Positions 45,673 to 55,670 of a DNA stretch of 64,000 nucleotides are shown here, piece by piece (the stretch's first letter is position 1; every line of letters begins with the position of its first letter). The stretch spans positions 2,275,286-2,339,285 of the forward strand of contig JAJUBI010000004.1 in the NCBI GenBank assembly GCA_022419385.1. The letters run 5' to 3'. The DNA is from Paraconiothyrium sp. Pb-2020. Its lineage: Eukaryota > Ascomycota > Dothideomycetes > Pleosporales > Didymosphaeriaceae. The position numbers and the translations under genes were made by a program. Below the pieces are notes generated by a model, which saw only the letters and a program-made list of their open reading frames with translations, did not search any database and was not told where the DNA came from.

Positions 45673-47221
45673 ATGTCGCTCGCATACTCGACCAAGAATG
45701 TTCCCAAGCAGATCTTCATAAACAATGAATACATCAACTCGAAGAGCTCAAAGAAGCTTTCGTTGTATAATCCCACAGATGGTTCGTTGATCTCAGACGA
45801 CGTTCCGCTCGCAGGAGAGGAAGATGTCGACGCAGCAGTTGCCGCCGCCGAAAAGGCTTTCGACGGGTGGAAGAAGACTAACCCCACCGAAAGGCGCAAC
45901 ATCATGTTGAAGTTTGCCGAGCTCGTCGAGACGAATGCTGAATCCATTGCGGAACTCACACGTGTGTCGCTTGGAGCGCCATACAAAGCTTTCGGAGCTT
46001 TCGAGATTGGGCTATGCGCAGAGGTACGTCCATGCTACATTTGTCCGTGATCAGTCCAATTCATAAGCGTTATGAGATCTAGCAACTGTACTGACACCCG
46101 CGTAGACTTTCCGATACAACGCCGGCTTCATTGACAAGTTCGGTGGAGAATCATGGCCACAGGACGACGGCTTCCTGAAAATTGTACGCAATGAGCCTCT
46201 CGGTGTCACTGCAGGAATCGTGCCATGGAATGGTCCTATTGGAACCATCGGTCTCAAGGCCGCACCCGCACTCGCGACAGGAAACTGCTTCATCTTGAAG
46301 CCATCAGAGAAGACACCGCTCTCTTCGCTCGCTCTCGGTACCCTGATCAAGGAAGCCGGATTTCCCCCAGGTGTTTTTCAGATCCTCTCTGGAGATGGAA
46401 GCACTGGTGCCCTCATTGCAAGCCACATGCGTATCCGCAAGGTCTCTTTTACAGGATCAATTCCCACTGGCAAGAAGATTCAGGAGATGGCTGCGAAGTC
46501 GAACTTGAAGCGTGTAACGCTGGAGCTCGGTGGCAAGTCCCCGGCCGTGGTATTCGATGACGCAAATCTCGACAATGCCGTCACGTGGTGCGCCAACGCC
46601 ATCACCGCCAATACCGGCCAAGTGTGCTTCGCTGCCTCGCGTGTCTACGTGCAAGAAGGCATCTACGACAGATTCATCGAGGGCTACAAGAAGGCAATGC
46701 AAGCCAAGAAGAGCGAGGTCGGTGACCCAGAGAAGGAGGGCGTCAACATCGGTCCGCTCGTCGACGAAGCGCAATTCAAGCGTGTGTCCGGCTTCATCGA
46801 GCGTGGCCAGCAAGGCCAGGGCAAGTTGCTCGTCGGAGGCCAACGGATCGGCGACAAGGGCTTTTACATCGAGCCTACAGTGTTTACGGATGTTGACCCT
46901 AACTCTGAGATCCACTGCCAAGAGATCTTCGGTCCTGTTTCCGTTGTCAAATCTTTCAAAACCGAAGAGGAGATCATGAAACTCGCGAACGGTACGGATT
47001 TTGGCCTCATGGCGGGCGTGTTCACACAAGACATCAATAAGGCGCTACGGGTTGCGTCAGACTTTGAGTCAGGTATGGTTGGTGTCAACTGTATCAGTTT
47101 GATGTTCGGAACAACGCCATTCGGTGGTAGCAAGCAGAGTGGTCTGGGACGAGAGTGCGGTATCTACGCGCTGAGGGCGTTTACGGAGCCGAAGACTATC
47201 ATGATAAATTTGACATACTAG
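45673..47221 (+). CDS. Aldehyde dehydrogenase (ALDH superfamily), 488 aa
   Basis: Exons 45673-46023 and 46106-47221 join in phase 0. The full ALDH set is visible: IVPWNGPIGTIGLKAAPALA, the NAD loop FTGSIPTGKKI, the catalytic Glu in LELGGKSPAVVF, the nucleophile Cys in NTGQVCFAASRVYV, and EIFGPVSVV. It resembles fungal vanillin/salicylaldehyde-type and general aldehyde dehydrogenases. It should oxidise an aldehyde to a carboxylic acid with NAD(P). It is the last gene of the metabolic block and shares a promoter region with an SDR. Confidence 0.94.
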
Positions 47222-48360
47222 CTGTATTTGCGGATCAAAATTGGAGTTTGGTACGATGCACGAATATGAGCATGCTATTACCATTTTTTCTTGTCATTGA
47301 CAATGTCTGGCTTGGCATATAAATCCACTTTGTCTCATTTATCATCTGGCACATCAGGTACCCCTTTCAGCCTCCACACAAGTCGACAAACCTTTCTATA
47401 GGTGTAGAACCCTCTCCGGTCCACCAGCCGCCTCTAGTTACCGTTCAAAGTCTGCATCACCTTCCCGGACCACATCATCAACCTTAGAATCAACCCTACA
47501 GCCAATATTAATACGAGATTGATTTACGCATCTTCCTGGAGGAATGAACGCTTGATCCACACAAACAGTGCTATGAGTCTAGATGACGTGATTGCTGTGG
47601 GTGTAGTGGTAGCTGTGCCTGTTGGATAAAGAGACGGCGGATGACGAATTAACACACGGGAGTGTGCTAAGGCAAGGCGGGCGAGACGTAGTCAGGAATT
47701 TGCATCATGTAACTATGGTATGTATTGAAGGCTGTGTTTTCATAAGAAGTTTCTCGACTGATCAAGGTATGTTTGATTGGAAATTCACAAATAATTTCTA
47801 TCGTATCATTTGTCCGTTTGTGTGAACGTCACTCAAGAAGAAAAGGCCGCAAACTTGTCTACTTTGCTCTTCCCAACTCTACTCTGCTCTTTCCTCCTCG
47901 ATCAACAATCCATGTGCACTTACCGGAGCAAAAAAAACACTAAACTTAAGAGCGCTCATCAAACCATTATTTATACGGGATTATCACTCATAGTGGCTAT
48001 GTTTGTGATCAAGCCCACCAGACCAACGGGTAGTTTCGCCAACGCATCTCGAATAAGGCGCGAAGCAGAATGGACGGTCTCATAATTGGTGCTTGTTTTG
48101 CTTCTTTCCTCGTTGTGACGCAAGGTTCACCTTCATGTCTCATCCCTCCTTCCCATGCAAAATCAAATATATGCTCGTCTTTTTCTTTCTACTACCATCC
48201 GTTGTACACGCTCCGCTACTTTCTGTCCTTTTCCACAAGTTCCTCAACTTTATAGCATAGATCCTACACCTCTTCACTGCAAAGGGTCGAAACCTATCAT
48301 CCATACACGATCCAATCCTCGATATATCGAAGAGTCGGAATCTTAACACCAAAATCAACT
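47222..48360. other. AT-richer intergenic stretch, about 1.1 kb
   Basis: No gene is supported. Short frames (47622-47825, 47810-48085) have no coding-like content. The last 250 bases are pyrimidine-rich, as in a 5' leader of the next gene. Confidence 0.4.
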
Positions 48361-48690
48361 ATGATCCCCAACCGACTCGAAAAATCAAAGAACTACGACG
48401 AGCGTCTCACTCTTCTCAACAAGCGCCTTGAACACCGCGCCAATCAGACTGCCGGACTAGAAATTCCAGATACCTTGTTCTGCGCTACGACGGACGATGC
48501 CCAAAAGAAGACGAGGTGGTATATGACACCAATAAATTGCGTAGTAGATCAGGGTTCGGCTATCCACATAATCGAAGATCTGTTCAATCGAGATGGCTAC
48601 CCGGGTGACGGCCGGGTGTGGTATGGAATTGCCGGGTTTGCGGCTCTAATTGTCTTTGCGCTGTGGCTGTACGGTGTTTGTGAAGCTTAG
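48361..48690 (+). CDS. Small tail-anchored protein A, 109 aa
   Basis: A single exon. The N-terminus is a charged helix with a repeated DERL/NKRL pattern (YDERLTLLNKRLEHR). A polar middle follows, then one C-terminal hydrophobic span (WYGIAGFAALIVFALWLYG) and only a few residues after it. This is tail-anchored topology. It resembles protein B (49113-49433) in the helical motif and overall layout, suggesting a local duplication. Function unknown. Confidence 0.55.
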   Translation: MIPNRLEKSKNYDERLTLLNKRLEHRANQTAGLEIPDTLFCATTDDAQKKTRWYMTPINCVVDQGSAIHIIEDLFNRDGYPGDGRVWYGIAGFAALIVFALWLYGVCEA

Positions 48691-49112
48691 TAGCTGAGCC
48701 CTAATGCAGTCAGGAGTGGCGGTAGAGCCGTCATAGTATATATTGTGGGACAGGAATAAGGAGCTAACGGGTGGTGGTGTGTGTGGGGAGAAGCTACACG
48801 AAACACAGAACGAGAGCTATCGCGTAAATACTAGTATCAATACATGACCAGTCAAACAATGAGCGGATGTATGCCATTCTGACATAGAATACCGCCAATT
48901 TGTGTATTTTTCCCTTTGTATTGTCTTGACAAACCTGATTCATACGAATATCATGAGCGCTCACCCATTACCTTTCCCTCATAGCCACGCCTTCACGCAT
49001 ACTCACTTCTGAGAAGTCTTCCCTCCACTCATAGTACTTCTTCCTCCATTACATCTCCACTCCTGTTCCTGCCACCCACACCGTCAGCCTACCTAATAAA
49101 GATAGACCAACC
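48691..49112. other. Intergenic between the two tail-anchored genes
   Basis: About 420 bp; AT-rich, then pyrimidine-rich before the second start. No feature called. Confidence 0.4.
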
Positions 49113-49433
49113 ATGTCCGACTTCAACCGCCGCCTCACAATTCAAGACGAGCGATTGACCGAGACCGACAAGCGCCTCAACGGCTACGATCAACGCATTT
49201 CCGAGTTAGAAAAACGCAGTCGCATCAATGAGACCTACACTAGAGAGCAGGATGAGCGTCTCGCTGAATTGGACAAACGCATTCGTGAGAATATGAGGCA
49301 TACAAAGGATACCATGCGGCAAAGGGAGAAGGAGTCTGTCTGTTGGTTCTGGCGTGGTATTGCGTTGGGTATGACTGCTGTGGGGATATGCGCTGTTGGG
49401 GCTGCGGGCATGTGGTGGAAATTTCTTGTGTAG
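49113..49433 (+). CDS. Small tail-anchored coiled-coil protein B, 106 aa
   Basis: A single exon. About 70 residues form a highly charged helix with repeated units QDERLTETDKRL, YDQRISELEKR and QDERLAELDKRI, a coiled coil with strong heptads. It ends in one hydrophobic span (IALGMTAVGICAVGAAGMWW). The topology suggests insertion in ER or mitochondrial outer membrane with the coiled coil in the cytosol. It is a probable paralogue of protein A 420 bp upstream. Confidence 0.6.
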   Translation: MSDFNRRLTIQDERLTETDKRLNGYDQRISELEKRSRINETYTREQDERLAELDKRIRENMRHTKDTMRQREKESVCWFWRGIALGMTAVGICAVGAAGMWWKFLV

Positions 49434-50109
49434 TCGATGTGACCTTGTATCTGTTTGGCTACAGGTAGTGGAATATGGTTTGGGGTGCGATTGCATTGGG
49501 AGTTGTTGCTGTGATAGTGGGGAGGAGTCTTCTTTTGGCATTTTGATCACGTACTTCGTGGAAAAAGGTTTGGTGTTGACTTGTTGGGTGGTGTTCTGTT
49601 GAGGGGTAATGCCTGGGATGGAACCATTGTACGCGATGTAGCGATAGCACTAAGCGATCATTGCAGTCAAACTCTGCATCGGCCACATCACTTCCATGCT
49701 CCTACATCTTCCACACCCTTGCCCACATGCTCCATCTAGCAACCTAGACTTCGCTGATCAGTGGGGAAGAGTTTCCACACTCGGTACACGGACTGCGTGG
49801 TGGAAAAAAAATTCGAGAAATGGATAACAATGTGCGAAACATTTGAAGTGCGCGAAGATGTAGAGTTTAGGGACTTTAACTATAGAATAGGGAGGAGTCT
49901 CTGTAATGCAGTTTTAGCTACAGGTCGGCGGTCATGCTCAAACAATAAAAGCTGATTCGCCGGATGATTTGACTCATATTTGCATATGAACGGTAGCGAG
50001 AGCTTAGGTGAGGCCCGTGCCCCGGTGCCCGTGAATTCCATATGTAGTTACTAAACCTTTTAATACCCATCTCAGGCTTTCGCGCCAAACTCAAAGCACC
50101 CATCTCGTC
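49434..50109. other. Intergenic, about 675 bp
   Basis: Promoter side of the HD phosphohydrolase. A frame at 49761-49955 is AT-rich and has no recognisable features. Confidence 0.4.
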
Positions 50110-50798
50110 ATGGCTCCAAGCCCTGTTCGAATACCAGATAACATCGTAGAGCTCTACCAAGATCCACAACGCCACTACCATACCCTTGACCATATCAATC
50201 ACATGCTGAGCCTCATACCGCCCGATCACCCCAACGCGCGCGAATTGATATATGCAACTTGGTTCCACGACTGCGTATACGATCCCCAAGCGAAGCACGG
50301 CGTCAACGAAACAGAGAGCATCCAGCAGTGGGAAAAGAATGTTGAAGAGCAAAGGGAAGAGCTTTACGATGTATGTCCATATGACCACTGATTGAGCAAC
50401 AATTGGTCATTCAATAAACTGTGTGGACTGACAACAGACAGATCAAAGACATAGTTTGTCTCATGATATATTGCACGATCACGCACACATTGTCTTGCGC
50501 CTCTCCCTTGTTAGTCCGGAATGAATCGAATATACTGCTAGTACAACGGTTCCTCGATATGGATATGGATATGGATATCCTAGCGTCACAACGAAATGAT
50601 TATCTTGAGTACACTAGAAAGCTGCGGCAAGAGTATGCCTATTTCACGGATGAAGCCTTCCGAAAGGGTAGGGCAGAGTTCCTCAGAGGTGAATTAAAGA
50701 AGAATAGGGTGTTTTATTTAGATGAGAACGATGGGAAGAATAAGATCGCGCGAGAGAATATGAGGGCGGAGCTTGCTATGTTAGAGGAATGTCTGTAG
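50110..50798 (+). CDS. HD-superfamily metal-dependent phosphohydrolase-like, 205 aa
   Basis: Exons 50110-50370 and 50442-50798 join in phase 0. Metal ligands are visible: His in HYHTLDHI, the HD pair in ATWFHDCVYD, and a later Asp in FLDMDMDILA. This matches a fungal and bacterial family of predicted HD hydrolases of about 200 residues. Substrate unknown. A GATATG microrepeat (about 50558-50579) gives three Met-Asp pairs just before the conserved LDxDxxIL segment, one or two more than usual. The stretch LSCASPLLVRNESNILLVQ after THT is longer than in the family and may hide another short intron. Confidence 0.7.
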
Positions 50799-51245
50799 TC
50801 GTCCGTAAGAGTAGATATCTACCATTTTTCTTAAATTTGACACTGTACATACTCTAAAAAGAAAGATGCCGTACAAGGCGTGTGTATAGAGAGCGAGCGT
50901 CATTCGTATGTTCTCTAACCTAATGCCATTCGAAAGGAAAGGGATAATGATTCTCAACAAGGTTTATTCATACACTGCGTATCCGCAGGCTTCCATAAAA
51001 AGATGCGATTAGCTAAGAGTTCACACAGCTTCTGAGGTGGTCTACATCTTTCTTCCGGTGAAAGTGGATGAGGACGTGGTGTTCTGGAGATAGTTAGCTA
51101 AATGAAGGTTCCAGACGGGAGGTGACCCACCCTTCTCGGAGGCCTTGGCTTCAGCAAGGCTCTGTATGTTGTCAAGCTTTTCACGCCCTTAAAGTATCGT
51201 TGTGGGTTGCCTACGATCTTCGGTTCAATCGCGGCTACCAAGTCT
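50799..51245. other. Intergenic, about 450 bp
   Basis: Downstream of the HD gene and at the 3' end of the decayed minus-strand gene. Minus-strand text from about 51245 down to 51110 reads like more of that gene (VVENEDLVAAIEPKIVGN) in another frame. Confidence 0.35.
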
Positions 51246-52114
51246 TCATTCTCCACCACGTGGGCTTTGCACCTGGCGCAGCGCAGGCTGCAAAGCAGGC
51301 GGGGCCGGAAGATTCCTTACGTCAAACTCGACGCTATGTTCCATGATGTCGACGTCCACTTCATCGCTTGGCCCTGCAATCTTCGGCGGCGACGAACTAA
51401 TCTCGCCCAAGAATACATTCTGCCCGATCGGACTTAGAAGCTCACTATCGTCACTTTTTCTGATGCGGGACTCAGAGGTGGTATGTCGTCAACATTGGGT
51501 GGTGTAATCGGAGGGGTATTGGGCACATTCCAGGTGAAGTCGAAGCCTGAGAAGCGTTGTGGCGTCTTGAGAAACTCCCGAGCACTAATCGGTGGCTCTG
51601 CATTGCTTGCGAAGTTCTGGCACGCTTGCCACCAGTGCGATGCTTCGGGCGCTACAGTTTGCTGTTCCGTTTCGACTGGGCGTCGTGGCCTTCGAGAGCG
51701 CGAAGTGTGGTCTGCGGAACGTCGTGGGCGCTTGCGATTGAGTCATGCTCAAGGGTTGATACCCGATTTTGAATATTCAATAGAATCTTTCGATGGGTGG
51801 CAAGTTCGTTCTGGATATTTTGTAACATATCGACAAGTACGGAGTTTGTCTGTCGCAGTTCAGACTTCGTAGTCGATGCTGATGCCCGCGGAGGAACGCT
51901 TGGAGGTGAGGTTCATGGTAGACGGTGATTGTAATTGCTGCTTCGAAGACGACGGGCTGGCTCCTACGAGATGGAATTTGGGCTCATGAGTGGTGAAGTC
52001 TGCCAAAGTCATACCGGAAAGGTGCGTCACGTGATTGATCGAGGGATCATCGACGACCAAACGGCGACATATGACCCGGCATTGAGGAACGGGAGTTTGT
52101 TGTGTGGTTGCCAT
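51246..52114 (-). pseudogene. Decayed gene with coiled coil, several frameshifts
   Basis: Coding-like text continues through three different frames. From ATG 52114: VVDDPSINHVTHLSGMTLAD to SAGISIDYE, then stop. A shift near 51866 continues KSELRQTNSVLVDMLQNIQ, a coiled coil. A shift near 51655 continues SHWWQACQNFASNAEPPIS and GFDFTWNVPNTPPITPP. A shift in an A run near 51457 continues SDDSELLSPIGQNVFLGE to TGA at 51246. No GT-AG introns of normal size explain the joins. It looks like a once single-exon regulator-like protein that has accumulated one-base indels. Homopolymer sequencing errors are possible for at least one site. Confidence 0.6.
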
Positions 52115-52571
52115 GATGGAAGGAAGCCAATCGAACTCGCAAAAACTGGCGAAGAGGAAACGCCTGACGCAAGAAAGAAAAATTCACAAATCGGCCGTAC
52201 CTGTCGAAGCCGTCCACGGTCCTTCCCTGACTTGATGCCTTTAAGCAGCATTCTCAACCACGTCTGTCGCCTTCCACTCCAGACGCCAGGTACTTGGGCA
52301 TCGTATATCATAGACATCTATAACTCCGATTGGGTTTGCTGGCAGAAGCCAAGACCCTCGGCGGGCGCTTGAGGCATGCTCATGGCGAGGAAGAAGGGAG
52401 TCCAAACATTGGTGTTGTAGACTCCCATCGTCGCATGTTCAGTGAGGGCGGTGCGACGTTTCGTCGCGCGGTTTGGAGTTGATCGGGCGACTAGCGTCGC
52501 ACGTGACAACACAATTCCAAGGTTCCAAGGCTTCGAAGGCTTGCATTCGCACATCCGAGCATTTTCATCGT
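52115..52571. other. Upstream of decayed gene
   Basis: About 460 bp. On minus, a frame at about 52260-52120 reads VPGVWSGRRQTWLRMLLKG and ends at a possible donor; it may be a 5' exon of the decayed gene. Not firm enough to call. Confidence 0.3.
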
Positions 52572-52804
52572 ACTGTGGTTGCAGCGGTAAGTAATCCCAG
52601 TGGGTCCAAATCTGTCGGAAATTCTGAAACTCCCCTAGCCGGTGCTGCTAGAACCTTCTACCAGCGTAATATTTATCTTTCAAAGTAGGTCTAGACTACC
52701 ACTCTCTACCTAAAAAATTGCTTATAACTTTATCTTAATTTTCCGTCACTCCTACTACCGAGGACCCACTGGGATTACACAGTACTTACCGCTGCAACCA
52801 CAGT
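52572..52804. mobile_element. 233-bp MITE-like inverted-repeat element with CATCGT target duplication
   Basis: The left arm (52572-52607) starts ACTGTGGTTGCAGCGGTAAG and ends TCCCAGTGGGTCC. The right arm (52762-52804) is its reverse complement with a 7-base insertion. The element is flanked on both sides by CATCGT (52566-52571 and 52805-52810). The interior is AT-rich and has no ORF, so any transposase must come from elsewhere. Confidence 0.85.
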
Positions 52805-53139
52805 CATCGTCGTTTCCCCAATCTTGGCGATGCCACCGCTTCGAATATCTCAAGTCGCACATTGGTCTCAGCCAAGCTGCGAAGGTCTCCAGTGCTCCCT
52901 TGCTTGCTACCTAAGTACTAAGCGTCCAGGTTTCGGGCAATCGGCGATTCGTGTGGACGTTGATAATGTACAAGTATTACACGCAGTATTCGCGGGCATA
53001 TATGGGGTTAGTCTCTATATACTAAAAGGCAGGAGCGTTACATTTGTTTTGGGAGAGGCAAAAACCCGTGAGACAACATAGGTCAGGGGCATTCTTTATT
53101 TCGATTATAGAGGTACCCTGACCTATCACTCGACGAATC
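52805..53139. other. Intergenic with a small hairpin
   Basis: An AGGTCAGGG word at 53082-53090 is mirrored by CCCTGACCT at about 53114-53122, with about 23 bases between. It could be a transposon end or a chance hairpin. No gene. Confidence 0.35.
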
Positions 53140-53968
53140 CTAAGCAGCCCACCACATTTTCGTCAGCGGCCATTCCTCCCCATCCTCCATCATTTCCTCC
53201 GCCTTCCACAGGTGCGATCTCACCAATCCGGGTTCTACTAGCTTCCACCCCTCCATCACAAGCTTTACATCCTCTTTGGTTCTCCAGATAACCGGCGTCG
53301 GCGTCCGCTCATACACGTCAGCTAGTTTATAGTTGCTTGCGCTCTTCCTCGTTTCTCCCATCTTCCGTCGCATGAGTCATTACGAATGCGCTTCCCTTTA
53401 CCACATTCGACTTCCAGAATTGAAGGACGCGTTTATATTGAGTAGGTGTCCAGAAATGGATCAGCGCGAACATCATGACCACGGCGGGTTGCTTGAAATC
53501 GATGATACGTTTCGTCTCGGGGTGCGCAATGATGACCTCTGGTTCCAGAGCACTTGCACGAATCATGCCGACTTGCTATTCCCATCCTCCCTTACTTAAT
53601 GTGTTCTCCCCCTGTTCCACGGCGCTTTCTTCGAAATCAACATACAGTATCCTCGCCTTGTTGTTAACTGTCAACGCAGTCTCGTGCGTGCTTCCAGTGG
53701 TGGGTAGTCCGGAGCCCAGATCGATGAACTGCGTGACGCCATTCTGAGCTAGCCAGCGCACCGCTCTGCGCAAGAACATGCGGTTTTCGACCGCAGTGGG
53801 TATGATGTGTGGGAACTTTTTGGCTACTTCTGCGGCGGCAATACGATCGATTTCATAGCTATGTGTACCGCCAAGATGCCAGTCATACATGCGGGCCACA
53901 ACGGGCCGCGTAGGTGCTTCTTTGGAGGCGTTGTCGAGGGCCTTTGAAAGGTTTTGCGTAGCTGCCAT
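53140..53968 (-). pseudogene. Bacterial-type SAM methyltransferase (DUF574 / Methyltransf_19), broken
   Basis: The family hallmark is clear: RPVVARMYDWHLGGTHSYE, then ENRMFLRRAVRWLA, and the SAM loop QFIDLGSGLPTTGSTHE. The continuation VGMIRASALEPEVIIAHPE and the end DVYERTPTPVIWRT with WKLVEPGLV also match. This group is mainly actinobacterial, so acquisition by transfer is likely. Two lesions: an in-frame TAG at 53578-53576 after GGWE, and a one-base frame change near 53330-53345, after NEEERKQ and before YKLADVYERTP. No intron of usable size explains either. No introns are otherwise present, fitting a bacterial origin. Confidence 0.8.
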
Positions 53969-54593
53969 TCTGCTTTCTCGTGAGTTGCGATGCTGTAAAG
54001 TCGTCCTCTTTTAAGATCAGCCCTATAGCAAAGGACAACATCAGCATGTCTGAGCGGGCCACTAGGCGCGCCGGTAGGGAGCAGTTATAAAGCTGTGTGC
54101 GCGATGATGCAGCTTTCTGACACTTCGTGCGTTTAAACGGTGAGGTTTTAGCCAATAGGCCTATGATACAAGGAAAAATTCGGGAGATGGTTCTGCATAC
54201 GGTAAAAACAGAGGACTAATTGTGTGCCTGAACTTGAACCGCAGATGGGTGCTGATCTGCCGAGTATAAGCATCTGCATGCTCAGTAATCCCCATATTAT
54301 CTATGACGCTTGATAGCGTGCAGGTTTCCAGTCATATTCGTATGCCACAAAGACGCTCCCTAGCGGCCCATTTCGCGACGATGCATGGCCCGAGCATGGT
54401 CGCCTGTTGTGTTCGGTACATATGGCAGCCAAATGCTTAGACCGGAACTCTCTTTAGGATCGCGCGATAGCCGCTCGATATTCATGGTACATATGACGTT
54501 CGCGATATTATTGCAGTTACATCTCAAGTGACGTTTACCCGACTCTTACTGCGCACCAAGAGTCTCACTCTTTCATGCATCATCGCCTCACAG
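53969..54593. other. Intergenic, about 625 bp
   Basis: Upstream of the DUF574 gene and downstream of the next methyltransferase. Nothing supported. Confidence 0.4.
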
Positions 54594-55670
54594 TCACGCC
54601 TTCTTCGCCGACTTCCATCCCACACCCACGATCCCCTCCATCTGCATGTAGCACATCTCCTCTTCCCCACCCGCGACTCCAATCAAAACCTTCTTCAGCT
54701 CACTCATAACCTCCTTCAGGGTCTCCTGCCTCTTGCTCTCCTCCCAGTGCCCCGAGATCAGCGACATTGGCATTGTCATACTCTCGCAGAATTGCGCCGG
54801 GGTCCCACACTCCACATTCCGCTTCTCGATCACGAGTTCCACATCCTGCAACCCCGTCTCCTCGAGCTGCTGTTTCACAAACGCGGGGTCGTGCCAAGCA
54901 TTGCCTTTCTCGAAGCTATCACGGATTTCGGAGGAAGTAGGGAGGGAAGGGGGATTGGACATGTTGTTAATTGCGCGCTCGAGGTAGGTGTACCAGCCGA
55001 ACGAGACCCAAGTAGTAATGCCGATGAAGCCGCCGGGTTGCAGGAGGTCGACGAGTTTCTGGAGTGCACCGAGCGGAAGGAAGAAGATGATGGCATTAGC
55101 GAAGATGTGTGTGAACTGGTTGTTCTCGAGCTGAATGTTTGCACCGTCGACGATTTGTGTGGTGAGACCTGTCCAGCCGTTCTTCGCGCCTCGTCCGCGA
55201 AGGTAATCTAGCATGTGAGGGCTGATGTCGCCTCCAAGCACTTTCACGTTGTTCCATTTCTCCTTGGGTACGGCCTCGTAGAGCGCTGCTGTGACGATGC
55301 CGGTCCCGCAGCCAAAATCCAACGCGTTTACTGTGGAATTGTGATTGGTCATGTTAGAGGCGAGGGAGGCTTTATCAATGATAATGTTCGCGTAGGGATG
55401 TGTGGCTGTTTCAGCACGGGCGTATTTTTCCGCGATGGAAGAGTCCTGCCAGCCCTCGCGGATGTTTTTCTGCAAGTCATTTGCTTTTTGTGTGGTAGAC
55501 ATGTTGACGTATTGCGGAGATAGCGAAACTGATAGGGTCGTAGTTCGAGGAGAGAGCAATAGTGGAGATTGTACGCTGAGTGGGTGTAAGGCGAAGAGTT
55601 TACGGGCAACGCCAGAGAGTGAGTTTAATTGCTTTGAACTGGGTATCGAGTGTAGTACTGATTGTAACAT
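54594..55670 (-). CDS. Class I SAM-dependent methyltransferase, 358 aa
   Basis: A single exon. The SAM-binding motif is NALDFGCGTGIVTAAL, followed by VLGGDISPHMLDYL and LLQPGGFIGITTWVSFGW. The long plant-style open frame on the other strand is its shadow. The first 55 residues are basic and Ser/Leu-rich and could be a mitochondrial leader; an internal ATG (MSTTQKANDL) would give a 302-residue cytosolic form. It resembles fungal UbiE/methyltransferase_25-type enzymes of unknown substrate. Confidence 0.85.
   Translation of the reverse strand: MLQSVLHSIPSSKQLNSLSGVARKLFALHPLSVQSPLLLSPRTTTLSVSLSPQYVNMSTTQKANDLQKNIREGWQDSSIAEKYARAETATHPYANIIIDKASLASNMTNHNSTVNALDFGCGTGIVTAALYEAVPKEKWNNVKVLGGDISPHMLDYLRGRGAKNGWTGLTTQIVDGANIQLENNQFTHIFANAIIFFLPLGALQKLVDLLQPGGFIGITTWVSFGWYTYLERAINNMSNPPSLPTSSEIRDSFEKGNAWHDPAFVKQQLEETGLQDVELVIEKRNVECGTPAQFCESMTMPMSLISGHWEESKRQETLKEVMSELKKVLIGVAGGEEEMCYMQMEGIVGVGWKSAKKA

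Noticed and set aside
46457..47029. Minus-strand frame of about 190 codons
   Set aside because: Antisense to the aldehyde dehydrogenase; strong codon bias on plus opens the opposite frame.
53082..53122. AGGTCAGGG hairpin as a terminator or transposon end
   Set aside because: Arms are only 9 bases, no target duplication is visible, and rho-independent terminators are not expected in fungi.
54528..55211. Plus-strand frame of about 227 codons
   Set aside because: Antisense to the class I methyltransferase; Leu/His-rich and without motifs.
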